Below, piece after piece: positions 8,463 through 16,980 of a stretch of DNA of 29,920 bases (position 1 is its first letter; every line of letters begins with the position of its first letter). Where the stretch lies: NCBI GenBank assembly GCA_964581385.1, contig CAZOOK010000051.1, positions 1-29,920 of the forward strand. The letters run 5' to 3'. Below the pieces are notes generated by a model. That model was given only the letters and a program-made list of their open reading frames with translations, was not told the DNA's origin and searched no databases. This DNA is from CAZOOK01 sp964581385 (GTDB lineage Bacteria; Pseudomonadota; Gammaproteobacteria; Nevskiales; Nevskiaceae). Made by a program: the position numbers and the translations under genes.

Positions 8463-8888
8463 TCAGCCCGGCGGACCCAAATCGAACAGTGAACGCCAGC
8501 GCAGAGGCGAATCGCCAGCAATTCCCAGTAACCAGAAGACGGTGCCGGAGAACCCGCCGGCGAGTAGCAGGTAAAGAGCGTTCGCTGCGTCAAGAGATTC
8601 GAATTGCGGCGGCCGAAAAGGGCTGGCGTCGAGTCCGATCGCCGGTAGTGCACATAAGGTGCCTGCCACCGCGAAATATCCGCCCTTCAACCAGCCGCGT
8701 CGCCACAGCACAAATAGGAGTGGCGTACCGATCAAGGCCGCGCTCGGATAGGCGATCAACAACCCAAAGGAAAGCGCCCAGGGCTGAGCAAGCCATACGG
8801 CGCAATAGAACGCGGTCAGCAGAGGGGTCAACGCGAAGGCTAGCAGGACGCGCCGGAGATCCAGCTGTGATTTCGCAATCGGTTCCAT
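8463..8888 (-). CDS. Four-helix inner-membrane protein, unknown function
   Basis: A 141-residue protein that I do not recognise. I chose the ATG at 8888 because a GAGGGGGA motif lies six bases upstream; a longer frame to 9002 adds residues with no coding character. Four hydrophobic segments are visible at about 15-37 (LLAFALTPLLTAFYCAVWL), 42-62 (LSFGLLIAYPSAALIGTPLLF), 70-88 and 105-123. It lies 63 bases upstream of pit on the same strand and might be co-transcribed with it, but the content gives no functional clue. Confidence 0.65.
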   Translation of the reverse strand: MEPIAKSQLDLRRVLLAFALTPLLTAFYCAVWLAQPWALSFGLLIAYPSAALIGTPLLFVLWRRGWLKGGYFAVAGTLCALPAIGLDASPFRPPQFESLDAANALYLLLAGGFSGTVFWLLGIAGDSPLRWRSLFDLGPPG

Positions 8889-9062
8889 CGCTGTTCCCCC
8901 TCGCATCGTCGCGTAGCGGATGGTGGGCAGCTTCAAATGCCACGATACGCCGGAGTCCGATGACGTGCAGCGCATGAGCCCGGGCCAGTGTCTGCGACAC
9001 AACCGAGTTTAATTCCTTCTAAGTGAAGATCTAGCCGGAAATGAAAGGGCTGCCGATCGGCA

Positions 9063-9689
9063 TTATTTCTTCTTCTTTCTCTTGGGTTGTTCCGTGCGCC
9101 ACGCGCCGGTTGCATCGTTGCCGAGTGTGGGGGAGACGACGAAGTGATCGTAGATCTCCGCCACTTGCTCGACAGGCAGCGGCTTTTTCTGGCGTAGCCA
9201 CCAAGCCAGCAGTTCAATGGTTCCGCTACTGGCGAAGATGACGGCAATATCGGTCGGAAACCGCTGACCGGGACGTGTGAGCCCGGCGGCGAGCTGAGAG
9301 GTGTAGCGAACAAATTGTTCGCGCACCGCACCTGCGGCACCCCCAGTCAACAGAGTGGACCATAGCTTGCGGTGCTGGTCGACGTACGAGAAAAGCGCAA
9401 TCGCTGCATCCCGGATCGTGCCTCCGCGCAGCACGGAAAAAGCCAGACCTATCAGTTGTTCGATCTGTTCCGCCGTGACCTCGTCGAGCAATGCTTCCTT
9501 GCTCTGGCAGTGCCGGAAAAACGATGCATAGCCGATGTTTGCGCCGGCGGTGATGTCGCGGACAGTGATCTGATCCAGCGGTTTGTTTTCAAGCAGTTCA
9601 AGCAATGCCTGACGCAGGGCTTTGCGCGTGCGGACTGCGCGGGCGTCCTGTGCGGTGGATAGGTGGGGGCTGTACATTTTATGATTCAT
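9063..9689 (-). CDS. TetR-family transcriptional regulator
   Basis: A 208-residue repressor-type regulator. The N-terminal helix-turn-helix is clear at about residues 18-65: RTRKALRQALLELLENKPLD, ITVRDITAGANIGYASFFRH and SKEALLDEV follow the TetR pattern. The C-terminal ligand domain is generic and ends in a lysine-rich tail (KRKKKK). It is divergent from the TonB-dependent receptor at 9975, with 285 bases between, and a 20-bp near-palindrome touches its start codon. It is therefore the likely local regulator of the catabolic cluster and of itself. The ligand is unknown but may be the cluster's substrate. Confidence 0.9.
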   Translation of the reverse strand: MNHKMYSPHLSTAQDARAVRTRKALRQALLELLENKPLDQITVRDITAGANIGYASFFRHCQSKEALLDEVTAEQIEQLIGLAFSVLRGGTIRDAAIALFSYVDQHRKLWSTLLTGGAAGAVREQFVRYTSQLAAGLTRPGQRFPTDIAVIFASSGTIELLAWWLRQKKPLPVEQVAEIYDHFVVSPTLGNDATGAWRTEQPKRKKKK

Positions 9690-9709
9690 AGTGTTAGATA
9701 TATATCACT
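9690..9709. promoter_or_regulatory. Near-palindromic operator candidate for the TetR regulator
   Basis: AGTGTTAGATATATATCACT: eight of the ten arm positions pair. It begins one base upstream of the regulator's ATG, so bound protein would block its own transcription or initiation. Length and symmetry fit a TetR-family site. No second good copy is visible before the receptor gene, so control of that gene from this site would have to act over the shared intergenic region. Confidence 0.6.
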
Positions 9710-9974
9710 GTGTTCGTTATGTATTACGGAATTCGATATGTGCTGCGGTGTTTCATTTGCATGGGTTGAGCATCGCGGGCAGCGGGCACCAGGCCGACCC
9801 GCACCGCGCTGAATGCGTCGTATGTAGTGGCGGTGAAGAACACTGGATCTGCGCTGCATCACAAAGATTCGAGAGGCGACAACCACAAGACAGCCATTAA
9901 GTGACCGAACATAAATCTATAGCGCTGGCCATCCGGACATCGGCACCGGATGCGTGGGGAGGAGAGAGGAAAGC

Positions 9975-12581
9975 ATGAGGTACGGTAACATTGCGGTGAC
10001 GATAACGACTACAGCGGCTGTGGTCTTCGGATATTCGCCGGTCGTCAAGGCGCAGTCGCAAAATCCAGCTCATCCGAGCGAGAATTCTTCAGCTCCTTCC
10101 GTGTCCGAATCTTTGCCTGCGCCGAGTCAACCCCAAGCGGCGCGGTCCACCGTACCTGCCGCAGCGGATGGGGCGACCGGTTCTCAACCGCAGGGGGAGG
10201 GCGAGACAGCAAGCACTGCTGCGACGTCACCACCGCCACCCGTTCCGGCAGCCTCTTCAGCTGGAGATCAGGCGGTTGCCAACGACGCCGGCACCGGAAT
10301 CGCAACGGTGGTGGTAACGGCTCGGCGCACCGCTGAAAATCTGCAAAAAGTGCCGGTCGCGGTCACTGCGTTCAGTGCCAAAGATCTCGAGCGTCAGCAG
10401 ATCAAATCGGCTCAGGATCTCAACGGCGTAGTGCCTTCTCTCGTGGTTAGCACCGGCAGCACGCTGCGCAACTCTGAAACGCCGACTATTCGCGGCCAGG
10501 GTGCCACCTTCGGTGCCAGTCCGGGCGTCGTCATCTACTATGCTGAAGTTCCGCTGCCTTCGGACTTCTTCAACAACCAGCAGGGTGGTCCTGGCAAGTT
10601 CTTCGATCTGGCCGATCTACAGGTTCTGAAAGGGGCGCAAGGCACTTTGTTTGGACGCAACACCACGGGTGGTGCGCTGGTGTTGGAGCCGCATAAGCCG
10701 GATCCGGCATTCGAAGCTTCGCTCAAAAGCGAACTGGGCAACTTTGAAGCAAGGGGGGCGGAAGGAATACTCAACGTGCCCGTGATTGAAGACCAGCTAT
10801 TTCTCCGCCTGGGCGCCAAATATTACGAACGAGGCGGGTTTACCGAGAACATCGCGACTGGGGCGGAATTGGACAGCCGAGGTTTTCGCACGTTTCGTCT
10901 CGGTTTGATGTGGAAACCTACCGACGGCATTCAGAACTATTTGCTGGGCTATTACACACACAGTGCCGACAACGGCACTTCACAGGTGCTCGAACAGATC
11001 AACCGGACGGTGACGCTGGGGCCGATCAATGTCGGATGTGCTGCTGTGGCAGCGAGCGCGGCGAGCGTAGAAGGACATTTCGCAACCAATTACACCAACT
11101 GCGGCAGCGATATCGTCGCTGCCCAACAGGCCCGCGGCGTGCGCGCTGTCGATCTGAGCACATCGCCTGACGACATCCTCGATACCGGTGGCGCGATCGA
11201 CAATTTCAATTACGAGATCAGCGACGCTCTTACGCTGCGCAATATCGCCAGCTACCAGACGTACAAGCATCACTACCGCTGGGACGAAGATGGCTCCAAC
11301 CTTCCGCTCAACGACTTCAATAATCCGGACGACAGCAATTCGTCCGACTTTGAAACCTATACCGAAGAGTTGCAAGTGCAGGGTCGCGCATGGGGTGGCG
11401 GACTCAAATACGTGGGCGGCGTCTACTATCAATACCTGCAGCCGACGGGGGTACAGCAAAACCTGGGGCTCCAGCTGGGTCTGATCGACACACGCGCTTC
11501 ATTCGACATCAAAACGAGATCGTACGGCCCGTACGCTCAAGCAACCTATGACATGGGGACACTGGTTGACGCGTTGGATGGACTTAATGTCACTGCCGGC
11601 GCTCGCTACACCTCGGATGATTCGAGCGGCACGGCGACTTCAGGTTCCTATTTCACTGGCGCACCCAACCCGTTGTTCAGAGTCGGCGGCGTTCCCATTT
11701 CAAGCAGCGTAAAGAACTCGGCGCCGACCTATACTTTCGGCGTGGATTACAAAGTGCCCACGACCATGCTGTACGCCAAAGTCAGCAGAGGCTACAAGAG
11801 CGGTGGCATTTCGCCGCAAGCAGTGACCCCGTCGCGCTACACGTACATGCCAGAGTTCGTCCTCAATTATGAAATTGGCAGTAAATCCGACTTCAGAATC
11901 GGCGACGTACCGGCACGGATCAACTCGGCGCTCTACTACACGGACTACACGGATATTCAGAAGACCGCAACGGACAACAACGGACCTCAGTTTGGAGCGG
12001 CAACGATCAATGCCGCAAAGGCTTCCATCAGTGGCTTCGAAACCGACATCACGATGCAGCCGCTAGAAGGCCTGACGGTGGTGGCAAATTATTCTTTTAC
12101 CTACGCCAAATACGGCGATTTCACCCTGCCTCTGGCCGCCTTGACGCCGCAGGAAGATTGCACGGGTCAGAAGATTACCAACGGTGGAACGATGCAGTTG
12201 CAATGCGTACCCTTCAACTACGTGCCACGGCACCAGGGCAGCTTGACCGCCCGTTATCAGCTGCCAATCGCGGAATCGCTCGGGACGATCGAGGGATCGG
12301 CCACCTATTCATTTATCGACCGCCAGTATACTTCGCCCATTACGGTGCCAGATGCGGAACCGGGCGCGTGGCTGGGTGCTTATGGGCTGCTCAACGCCAG
12401 TCTGAACTGGTCGTCGATCTACCGATCGGCGTTCGACTTGCAGATGTTTGGCGCAAACCTGACCGATCGGACCTATCGCATCTCCAACAGTGATGTCTGG
12501 AACTTCCTGTACTTCCAGAGCTCGATCTACGGCGAGCCGCGCACCTTCGGGCTCTCGCTGTCATATCGCTGGGGCGAATAA
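9975..12581 (+). CDS. TonB-dependent outer-membrane receptor
   Basis: An 868-residue outer-membrane beta-barrel for energised uptake. I start at the ATG at 9975, which has GGAGAGAGGA four bases upstream. Residues 1-27 form a signal peptide ending VKAQ. Residues 28-110 are a Pro/Ser/Ala/Gln-rich low-complexity spacer, longer than usual. Then come a TonB-box-like TVVVTARRTAENLQKVPVAV, a plug domain (IRGQGATFGASPG, LKGAQGTLFGRNTTGGAL) and the barrel, ending FGLSLSYRWGE. This style is common in sphingomonad-like and other catabolic receptors for hydrophobic or aromatic substrates; siderophore uptake is not excluded. As first gene after the TetR divergence it probably serves the downstream enzymes. 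Confidence 0.95.
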   Translation: MRYGNIAVTITTTAAVVFGYSPVVKAQSQNPAHPSENSSAPSVSESLPAPSQPQAARSTVPAAADGATGSQPQGEGETASTAATSPPPPVPAASSAGDQAVANDAGTGIATVVVTARRTAENLQKVPVAVTAFSAKDLERQQIKSAQDLNGVVPSLVVSTGSTLRNSETPTIRGQGATFGASPGVVIYYAEVPLPSDFFNNQQGGPGKFFDLADLQVLKGAQGTLFGRNTTGGALVLEPHKPDPAFEASLKSELGNFEARGAEGILNVPVIEDQLFLRLGAKYYERGGFTENIATGAELDSRGFRTFRLGLMWKPTDGIQNYLLGYYTHSADNGTSQVLEQINRTVTLGPINVGCAAVAASAASVEGHFATNYTNCGSDIVAAQQARGVRAVDLSTSPDDILDTGGAIDNFNYEISDALTLRNIASYQTYKHHYRWDEDGSNLPLNDFNNPDDSNSSDFETYTEELQVQGRAWGGGLKYVGGVYYQYLQPTGVQQNLGLQLGLIDTRASFDIKTRSYGPYAQATYDMGTLVDALDGLNVTAGARYTSDDSSGTATSGSYFTGAPNPLFRVGGVPISSSVKNSAPTYTFGVDYKVPTTMLYAKVSRGYKSGGISPQAVTPSRYTYMPEFVLNYEIGSKSDFRIGDVPARINSALYYTDYTDIQKTATDNNGPQFGAATINAAKASISGFETDITMQPLEGLTVVANYSFTYAKYGDFTLPLAALTPQEDCTGQKITNGGTMQLQCVPFNYVPRHQGSLTARYQLPIAESLGTIEGSATYSFIDRQYTSPITVPDAEPGAWLGAYGLLNASLNWSSIYRSAFDLQMFGANLTDRTYRISNSDVWNFLYFQSSIYGEPRTFGLSLSYRWGE

Positions 12582-12757
12582 ATTTTAGTGAACGCACGCA
12601 GATGCCAAGACCACAGCACTGTCACGGGCGCCACAGCCATGCCACATTATGAGAACCTCACTTGAACGCCACGCACCGGTGTGTACTAATCATTCTGCAG
12701 AACAGATCTGCAATCGCAAAGACAATAGCTTCAGCAGAAGGGGAGAGCTGAGTACCC

Positions 12758-13462
12758 ATGCGTACCAAAGATCAGACCATAAGCCTATGGCTGGCGCCCG
12801 TTACGGCCGCAGTATTGCTACTAGCATTTTGCCTGTTCAGGGGATTCCTGCCACCGCTGTCGCCGGCAATGAGTGCGGAAGCCGTCGCTTCCTTCTACAA
12901 GGAAAATGCCGGCTGGATCCGGCTAAGCATGGTCATCATGAATCTGTGGGGCATCATGCTGATCCCCTTCTATATGGTGATCGTGATCCAGATGAAGCGT
13001 ATGGCCACACCCAGCCACGTCTTCGCCTATGCCTATCTTGGCGCGGCGTCGGGAGGAGGCGCCTTACTCGCCTTGGCCAATCTGTTCTGGCTGATGGCGG
13101 CCTTCCGACCCGATCGTGGCGCCGAGCTGATCCAGCTACTGAATGATCTGGGGTGGATGACCTTCACTGCTCCCATCGGCATGATCGTGGCGCAGAACGT
13201 CACGCTCGCCTTGGCCATTCTGATGGATGCGCGTCCCCAGCCGGTGTTCCCACGCTGGGTCGCGCACTACAGCATCGTCACCGGGATCCTGATTGCGCCT
13301 GGTGCATTGGCCATGGTGTATCAGTCCGGTCCCTTCGCCTGGGATGGGCTGTTCGCTTTCTGGATACGTAACAGCGCATTCGCCCTCTATATCGCTGTGA
13401 TGTTCTTTGTGGTTCGCGCTGCGATCAGACAGCAGGCGGTTGAAGAAGGAGTACCAGCATGA
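12758..13462 (+). CDS. Multi-pass membrane protein, first of a tandem paralogous pair
   Basis: A 234-residue integral membrane protein of unknown function with about six hydrophobic helices (near 11-31, 58-78, 90-114, 130-155, 170-192, 203-224). The ATG at 12758 has AAGGGGAG upstream. Its distinctive motifs, LPPLSPAMSAEAVASFY, MAAFRPDR, PRWVAHYSIVTGILIAPGAL and GPFAWDGLFAFW, recur in the next gene, so the two are paralogues. It overlaps that gene by four bases (ATGA). It lies in the same orientation as, and 176 bases after, the TonB receptor gene. I recognise no named family. Confidence 0.85.
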   Translation: MRTKDQTISLWLAPVTAAVLLLAFCLFRGFLPPLSPAMSAEAVASFYKENAGWIRLSMVIMNLWGIMLIPFYMVIVIQMKRMATPSHVFAYAYLGAASGGGALLALANLFWLMAAFRPDRGAELIQLLNDLGWMTFTAPIGMIVAQNVTLALAILMDARPQPVFPRWVAHYSIVTGILIAPGALAMVYQSGPFAWDGLFAFWIRNSAFALYIAVMFFVVRAAIRQQAVEEGVPA

Positions 13463-14253
13463 GTGCAACCATGATGGATGTCTCTGCGCGTCTCGCCTCG
13501 GCCATGCCGACGCCGGCTCCTAAGGCTCACATTCAATACCGGCGTAACAGCAAGCTGGATCAATGGATCTGCTTTTGGTCGATTCCGGTCTTTTACGTCT
13601 TCTTCGGGCTGGTATTTGTTTGCCTCACCAGAACCATGCCACCGCCTTCGGCCAACGTCAGCCAAGCGGGGGCGATCAGCTTCTTTCAATCGGTTGCGGG
13701 AGTCACCAACACGCATATCGGGTTTGCGTTGCTGGTATTCAGCCTCGGCTTCTATGCGATGAACAACGCGCTGGTTGTGGTTCAAATGAAACGCATGGAA
13801 GGTGTTAGCCAGGCGATGGCGTATGCTTATATCGTGGTACTGTCGCTCGGTGCGCTGCCCGGGTGCATGTTCATTGCCATCGTGTATTCCGTCGCTGCGA
13901 TGCGCCCCGATCGCGATCCGCAGCTGGTCTCGATGCTGTACGACATGGGAATGCTCTCGTATGTCGGCTCGCTCGGATGCTTCGTCGCGCAGTACGTGGT
14001 TTTCGTCATCGCCGTGCTGCTGGACAAGCGCCGCATATTCCCGAAGTGGATCGCTTACTTCAGTATCTGGGTGATATTCACCGAAATCCTCGCGGGTCCG
14101 ATCTTCGCATTCAAGACCGGACCGTTCGCGTGGGACGGCGCGATCAGCTTCTGGCTGGGCACGGTAGTGTGGGTATTCTGGCAGTTCAGCTTTACCATCT
14201 GCCTATATAAAGCGATCAAGCGGCAGCCGCTCGATGAAGTGGTGCCGGCCTGA
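13459..14253 (+). CDS. Multi-pass membrane protein, second of a tandem paralogous pair
   Basis: A 264-residue membrane protein beginning in the ATGA overlap with its paralogue, which implies coupled translation and possibly a stoichiometric heteromer. Compared with the first copy it has about 30 extra polar N-terminal residues. It shares MPPPSANVSQAGAISFFQ, VVQMKRME, VAAMRPDR, FPKWIAYFSIW and GPFAWDGAISFWLG in the same order. About six hydrophobic helices are visible. No catalytic motif is apparent. Its neighbours are the NorE/NorF-like pair, so it may belong to a membrane complex with them; this is inferred from gene order only. Confidence 0.85.
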   Translation: MSATMMDVSARLASAMPTPAPKAHIQYRRNSKLDQWICFWSIPVFYVFFGLVFVCLTRTMPPPSANVSQAGAISFFQSVAGVTNTHIGFALLVFSLGFYAMNNALVVVQMKRMEGVSQAMAYAYIVVLSLGALPGCMFIAIVYSVAAMRPDRDPQLVSMLYDMGMLSYVGSLGCFVAQYVVFVIAVLLDKRRIFPKWIAYFSIWVIFTEILAGPIFAFKTGPFAWDGAISFWLGTVVWVFWQFSFTICLYKAIKRQPLDEVVPA

Positions 14254-14293
14254 CCTCGATTTTCGCGACCAGCTCCCAATAAGACAATCAGCC

Positions 14294-14920
14294 ATGACCA
14301 GTACCGTACACACGGCGCCGCCGGCAGGCGCTGCAACTGCAGTTGTTTCGGAACGCGCCGAACCAAAATCCGCACGCCATCTGCCGGGCGAAGCCAGCAT
14401 GTGGGCATTCGTGATTGGCGACCTGGTGATCTTCTCGGTTTATTTCACCATCTACATGCTCTATCGCATCTGGAACCACCAGATGTTTCTGGAATCGCAG
14501 CAGCAGCTTAGCCAGACCCTGGGCCTTCTCAACACATTGCTGTTGTTGACAAGCTCCTGGTTTGTCGCCTTGAGCGTGCAGCTGGCGCGGGCAGGGGAGA
14601 TCGCGCGGGCAGCGCGACTGATCGTTGGTGGAAGCGCTTGTGGGTTGGCATTTGTCGTCGTCAAGGCGTTCGAATGGTCGGATAAGGTCGGTCAGGACTT
14701 CGTGTTCACGACCAACGATTTCTTCATGTTCTACTACATGCTGACCGGTGTTCACCTTCTGCACGTCTTTCTCGGCCTCGGCATCCTGCTGTTTATGTGG
14801 CGTGAACTCGGTACAGCGGCGCAGCCCAGAGTCGCAATGCTCGAAACCGGAGCGACCTATTGGCACATGGTCGACCTGCTCTGGCTCATCATCTACGCAC
14901 TCGTGTATCTGATGAGATAG
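14294..14920 (+). CDS. Cytochrome c oxidase subunit III-like protein (NorE type)
   Basis: A 208-residue membrane protein of the heme-copper oxidase subunit III family. The ATG at 14294 is chosen over an upstream in-frame ATG at 14234 because the added residues overlap the previous gene. After a 30-residue Ala-rich leader, five hydrophobic helices follow. GEASMWAFVIGDLVIFSVYF, NTLLLLTSSWFVALSVQLAR, FFMFYYMLTGVHLLHVFLGL and ETGATYWHMVDLLWLIIY are typical of the NorE-like branch. Neither subunit I/II of an oxidase nor norB/norC is nearby. It is two bases from the next gene, a COX4-like partner. Confidence 0.88.
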   Translation: MTSTVHTAPPAGAATAVVSERAEPKSARHLPGEASMWAFVIGDLVIFSVYFTIYMLYRIWNHQMFLESQQQLSQTLGLLNTLLLLTSSWFVALSVQLARAGEIARAARLIVGGSACGLAFVVVKAFEWSDKVGQDFVFTTNDFFMFYYMLTGVHLLHVFLGLGILLFMWRELGTAAQPRVAMLETGATYWHMVDLLWLIIYALVYLMR

Positions 14921-14922
14921 CC

Positions 14923-15204
14923 ATGATCTCTATCCGTCGAAACAAGCTGACCTTGATCTGGCTTCTTCTGTGTGCCCTCACGGTCGCGTCGTATTTGGCC
15001 GCGACTAAGCTGGAAGGAGCTACGTACTTCGTGAGCGCGCCCATCACTACTGGAGTGTTGATCGCGGCGCTGATCAAATCCAGGTTTGTGATGCACCATT
15101 TCATGGAGCTGCGGGCCGCGCCGTCCTGGTTGGGCGGGATTTGCGATGGCTGGCTCGTTGTTCTTTTTGGCGTGATCTTTGTCGTTTATTGGTCCGCTAT
15201 TTAG
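14923..15204 (+). CDS. Prokaryotic cytochrome oxidase subunit IV-like protein (NorF type)
   Basis: A 93-residue membrane protein with three helices (about 8-26, 35-52, 70-90). The segment LIKSRFVMHHFMELRAAP followed by a final helix WLVVLFGVIFVVYW is the hallmark of small COX4/NorF-like subunits. ATG at 14923, two bases after the COX3-like gene, so the two are almost certainly co-translated as a pair. No catalytic subunit lies in the window. The 3' end overlaps the proposed start of the DUF3237-like gene. Confidence 0.8.
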   Translation: MISIRRNKLTLIWLLLCALTVASYLAATKLEGATYFVSAPITTGVLIAALIKSRFVMHHFMELRAAPSWLGGICDGWLVVLFGVIFVVYWSAI

Positions 15205-15527
15205 CGGAAACCGGTTTTGCCGCCGCGGCAACGGGTGGCGGGCGATTAAACGGACGTGTGCTTGCATCCGGCAGCGACTGGGTGACGCGTAGCGCTGCAG
15301 GCTCGCAACTCGACGTGCGTCTGCTCCTGCAAGCGGACGACGGTGTGACGATCCTGTTCCGCTACGGCGGCAGAGCCAGTGAGCGCGATGGATTGCCCCG
15401 CATCGAAGTGGCGGGCTGCTTCGACGCGCCGCCGGGTCCTTACGACTGGCTCAACTCGGTACAGGCTTTTGGCCTCGGCGCGCCTACGCCGGAAGGCATC
15501 GACTACCGTTTCTTTCGATTCAAGTAG
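15141..15527 (+). CDS. DUF3237-like protein, apparently shortened at the N-terminus
   Basis: From RLNGRVLASGSDWV onward the protein follows the DUF3237 pattern: a beta-rich small domain with LDVRLLLQADDGVTILFRYGG and a final YDWLNSVQAFGLG block. Full family members usually have some 30 further residues ahead of the GRVLxGGxDW motif; here that part is absent, and any upstream extension runs into the COX4-like gene. The longest frame uses a TTG at 15141, and a TTG at 15189 is an alternative; neither has a good ribosome-binding site. It sits ten bases before the aldo/keto reductase. Function of the family is unknown. Domain call fairly sure, start unsure. Confidence 0.65.
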   Translation: MRWLARCSFWRDLCRLLVRYLAETGFAAAATGGGRLNGRVLASGSDWVTRSAAGSQLDVRLLLQADDGVTILFRYGGRASERDGLPRIEVAGCFDAPPGPYDWLNSVQAFGLGAPTPEGIDYRFFRFK

Positions 15528-15536
15528 GAGAAAAAT

Positions 15537-16478
15537 ATGGAACTCCGTCAAGTGGGCCGCAGCGGTCTGCGCGTCACCAAGATGGGTCTGGGGTGCAACA
15601 ACTTCGGCTGGAAGATTGACCAGGACGCGTCCAATCGCGTGGTCGCCAAGGCGCTCGAGCTGGGCATCAATCTCTTCGACACGGCTGACCGCTACGGGAC
15701 CACCGGCGGCGACTCCGAGATCGCCTTGGGCAAGGCCTTGGGTGCCCGGCGCAAGGATATCGTGCTGCTGACGAAGTTCGGCGTCGACATCAATGATTAC
15801 CGGGTACGCAACAGTTCACGCCGCTACATCCTCAGCGCTGTGGAAGGCAGCCTGCAGCGGCTCGGCACGGACTGGATCGACGTGTACATGATTCACTGGC
15901 CTGACTACGCAACGCCGATGGAAGAGACGCTGCGTACGCTCGACGATCTGGTTCGCAGCGGCAAGGTTCGATACATCGCCGTATCCAACCTGGAGCCTTG
16001 GCGACTGGCCGATGCCGCGTGGATCTCGCGCAGTGGCGGCGTGGAAACCTTTGTCGCCGCGCAAAACGAGTACAACTTGCTCAAGCGCGATGCCGAGAAG
16101 GAGCTCATTCCGGCTATCGAGCACTACGGCCTGGGCTTCATCCCTTATTACCCGCTGGCCAGCGGCCTGCTGACCGGAAAGTATTCCGATGGTAGCAAGG
16201 CACAGGGACGGCTCAGCGAGAACTTCCTGCGCACCGGCGACGTATTCATGACCGAGCGCAATCTCGCGATCGTGCGCGACCTGCAGGCGTTCTGCTGCCA
16301 GCGCAACCGCAGTCTGCTGGAACTGGCGATCAGCTGGCTGGCTTCGCGGCGCAGCGTCTCCAGTGTCATCTGCGGCGCCACGCTGCCCGAGCAGGTCGAG
16401 CAAAACATCAGGGCCTGCGACTGGGTCATTAGCGCTGATGATCTGGCCGAAGTCGATCGGGTGACGCAGGGCCACTAA
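15537..16478 (+). CDS. Aldo/keto reductase
   Basis: A 313-residue NAD(P)H-dependent oxidoreductase with the AKR (beta/alpha)8 fold. The catalytic tetrad is intact: Asp48 and Tyr53 (FDTADRYG), Lys80 (LLTKFG) and His120 (YMIHWPD). The cofactor end is visible as SSVICGATLPEQVEQNI. AGGAG lies six bases before the ATG. It resembles the YajO/L-glyceraldehyde-reductase-like branch more than the classical aldose reductases. It likely interconverts a carbonyl and an alcohol in the cluster's pathway; the substrate is unknown. The VOC gene follows after 13 bases. Confidence 0.93.
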   Translation: MELRQVGRSGLRVTKMGLGCNNFGWKIDQDASNRVVAKALELGINLFDTADRYGTTGGDSEIALGKALGARRKDIVLLTKFGVDINDYRVRNSSRRYILSAVEGSLQRLGTDWIDVYMIHWPDYATPMEETLRTLDDLVRSGKVRYIAVSNLEPWRLADAAWISRSGGVETFVAAQNEYNLLKRDAEKELIPAIEHYGLGFIPYYPLASGLLTGKYSDGSKAQGRLSENFLRTGDVFMTERNLAIVRDLQAFCCQRNRSLLELAISWLASRRSVSSVICGATLPEQVEQNIRACDWVISADDLAEVDRVTQGH

Positions 16479-16491
16479 GCAGGAGAAAGCC

Positions 16492-16968
16492 ATGATCCGC
16501 GGCGTTCGTCACATTTCTCTGTCCACGCTCGACCTTGATCGTTGCATCCACTTTTACCGCGATCAGTTGGGAATGACACTCGACCGGGTTTCGCCGCTGT
16601 CACCGGGATTCACTTCCTTCGAGACGATCGTGGGTCTGCAGAACGTCACAGGGCAGGTTGCACAGTTCAACCTCGGCAATCTGAACATGGAAGTGTTCTG
16701 TTACCGCGATCCGGAACCACGTCCCGGCGAGCGTCGGCCCGCTTGCGATGCCGGCATTCGACATATCGCATTCGATGTGAAGGATATCCAACGGGAGTAT
16801 GAGCGGCTGAAGGCTGCCGGCATCGACTTCATCTCGCCGCCGCAGCACATCGCGGTTGGAGGGTGCACCTCCTGCTACTGCTACGACCCGGACGGGAACA
16901 TTGTCGAGCTGCAGGAACTGCACGAGGGAAGCCCCATCAGGCCGGCATTCGGCATCGACGAAGAATAG
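16492..16968 (+). CDS. VOC-family (glyoxalase/extradiol dioxygenase fold) protein
   Basis: A 158-residue protein of the vicinal oxygen chelate superfamily with two beta-alpha-beta-beta-beta modules. Metal-ligand-type residues sit where the fold expects them: His7 (VRHISL), Glu67 (NMEVFC), His91 (RHIAFDV) and Glu139 (NIVELQEL). DPDGNIVELQ is the classic C-terminal VOC motif. It could be a glyoxalase-like lyase, an isomerase or a dioxygenase; the retained ligands argue for a metal enzyme. An AGGAG motif precedes the ATG, and the gene follows the aldo/keto reductase by 13 bases. Confidence 0.92.
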   Translation: MIRGVRHISLSTLDLDRCIHFYRDQLGMTLDRVSPLSPGFTSFETIVGLQNVTGQVAQFNLGNLNMEVFCYRDPEPRPGERRPACDAGIRHIAFDVKDIQREYERLKAAGIDFISPPQHIAVGGCTSCYCYDPDGNIVELQELHEGSPIRPAFGIDEE

Positions 16969-16980
16969 CGGGGATTCCTA

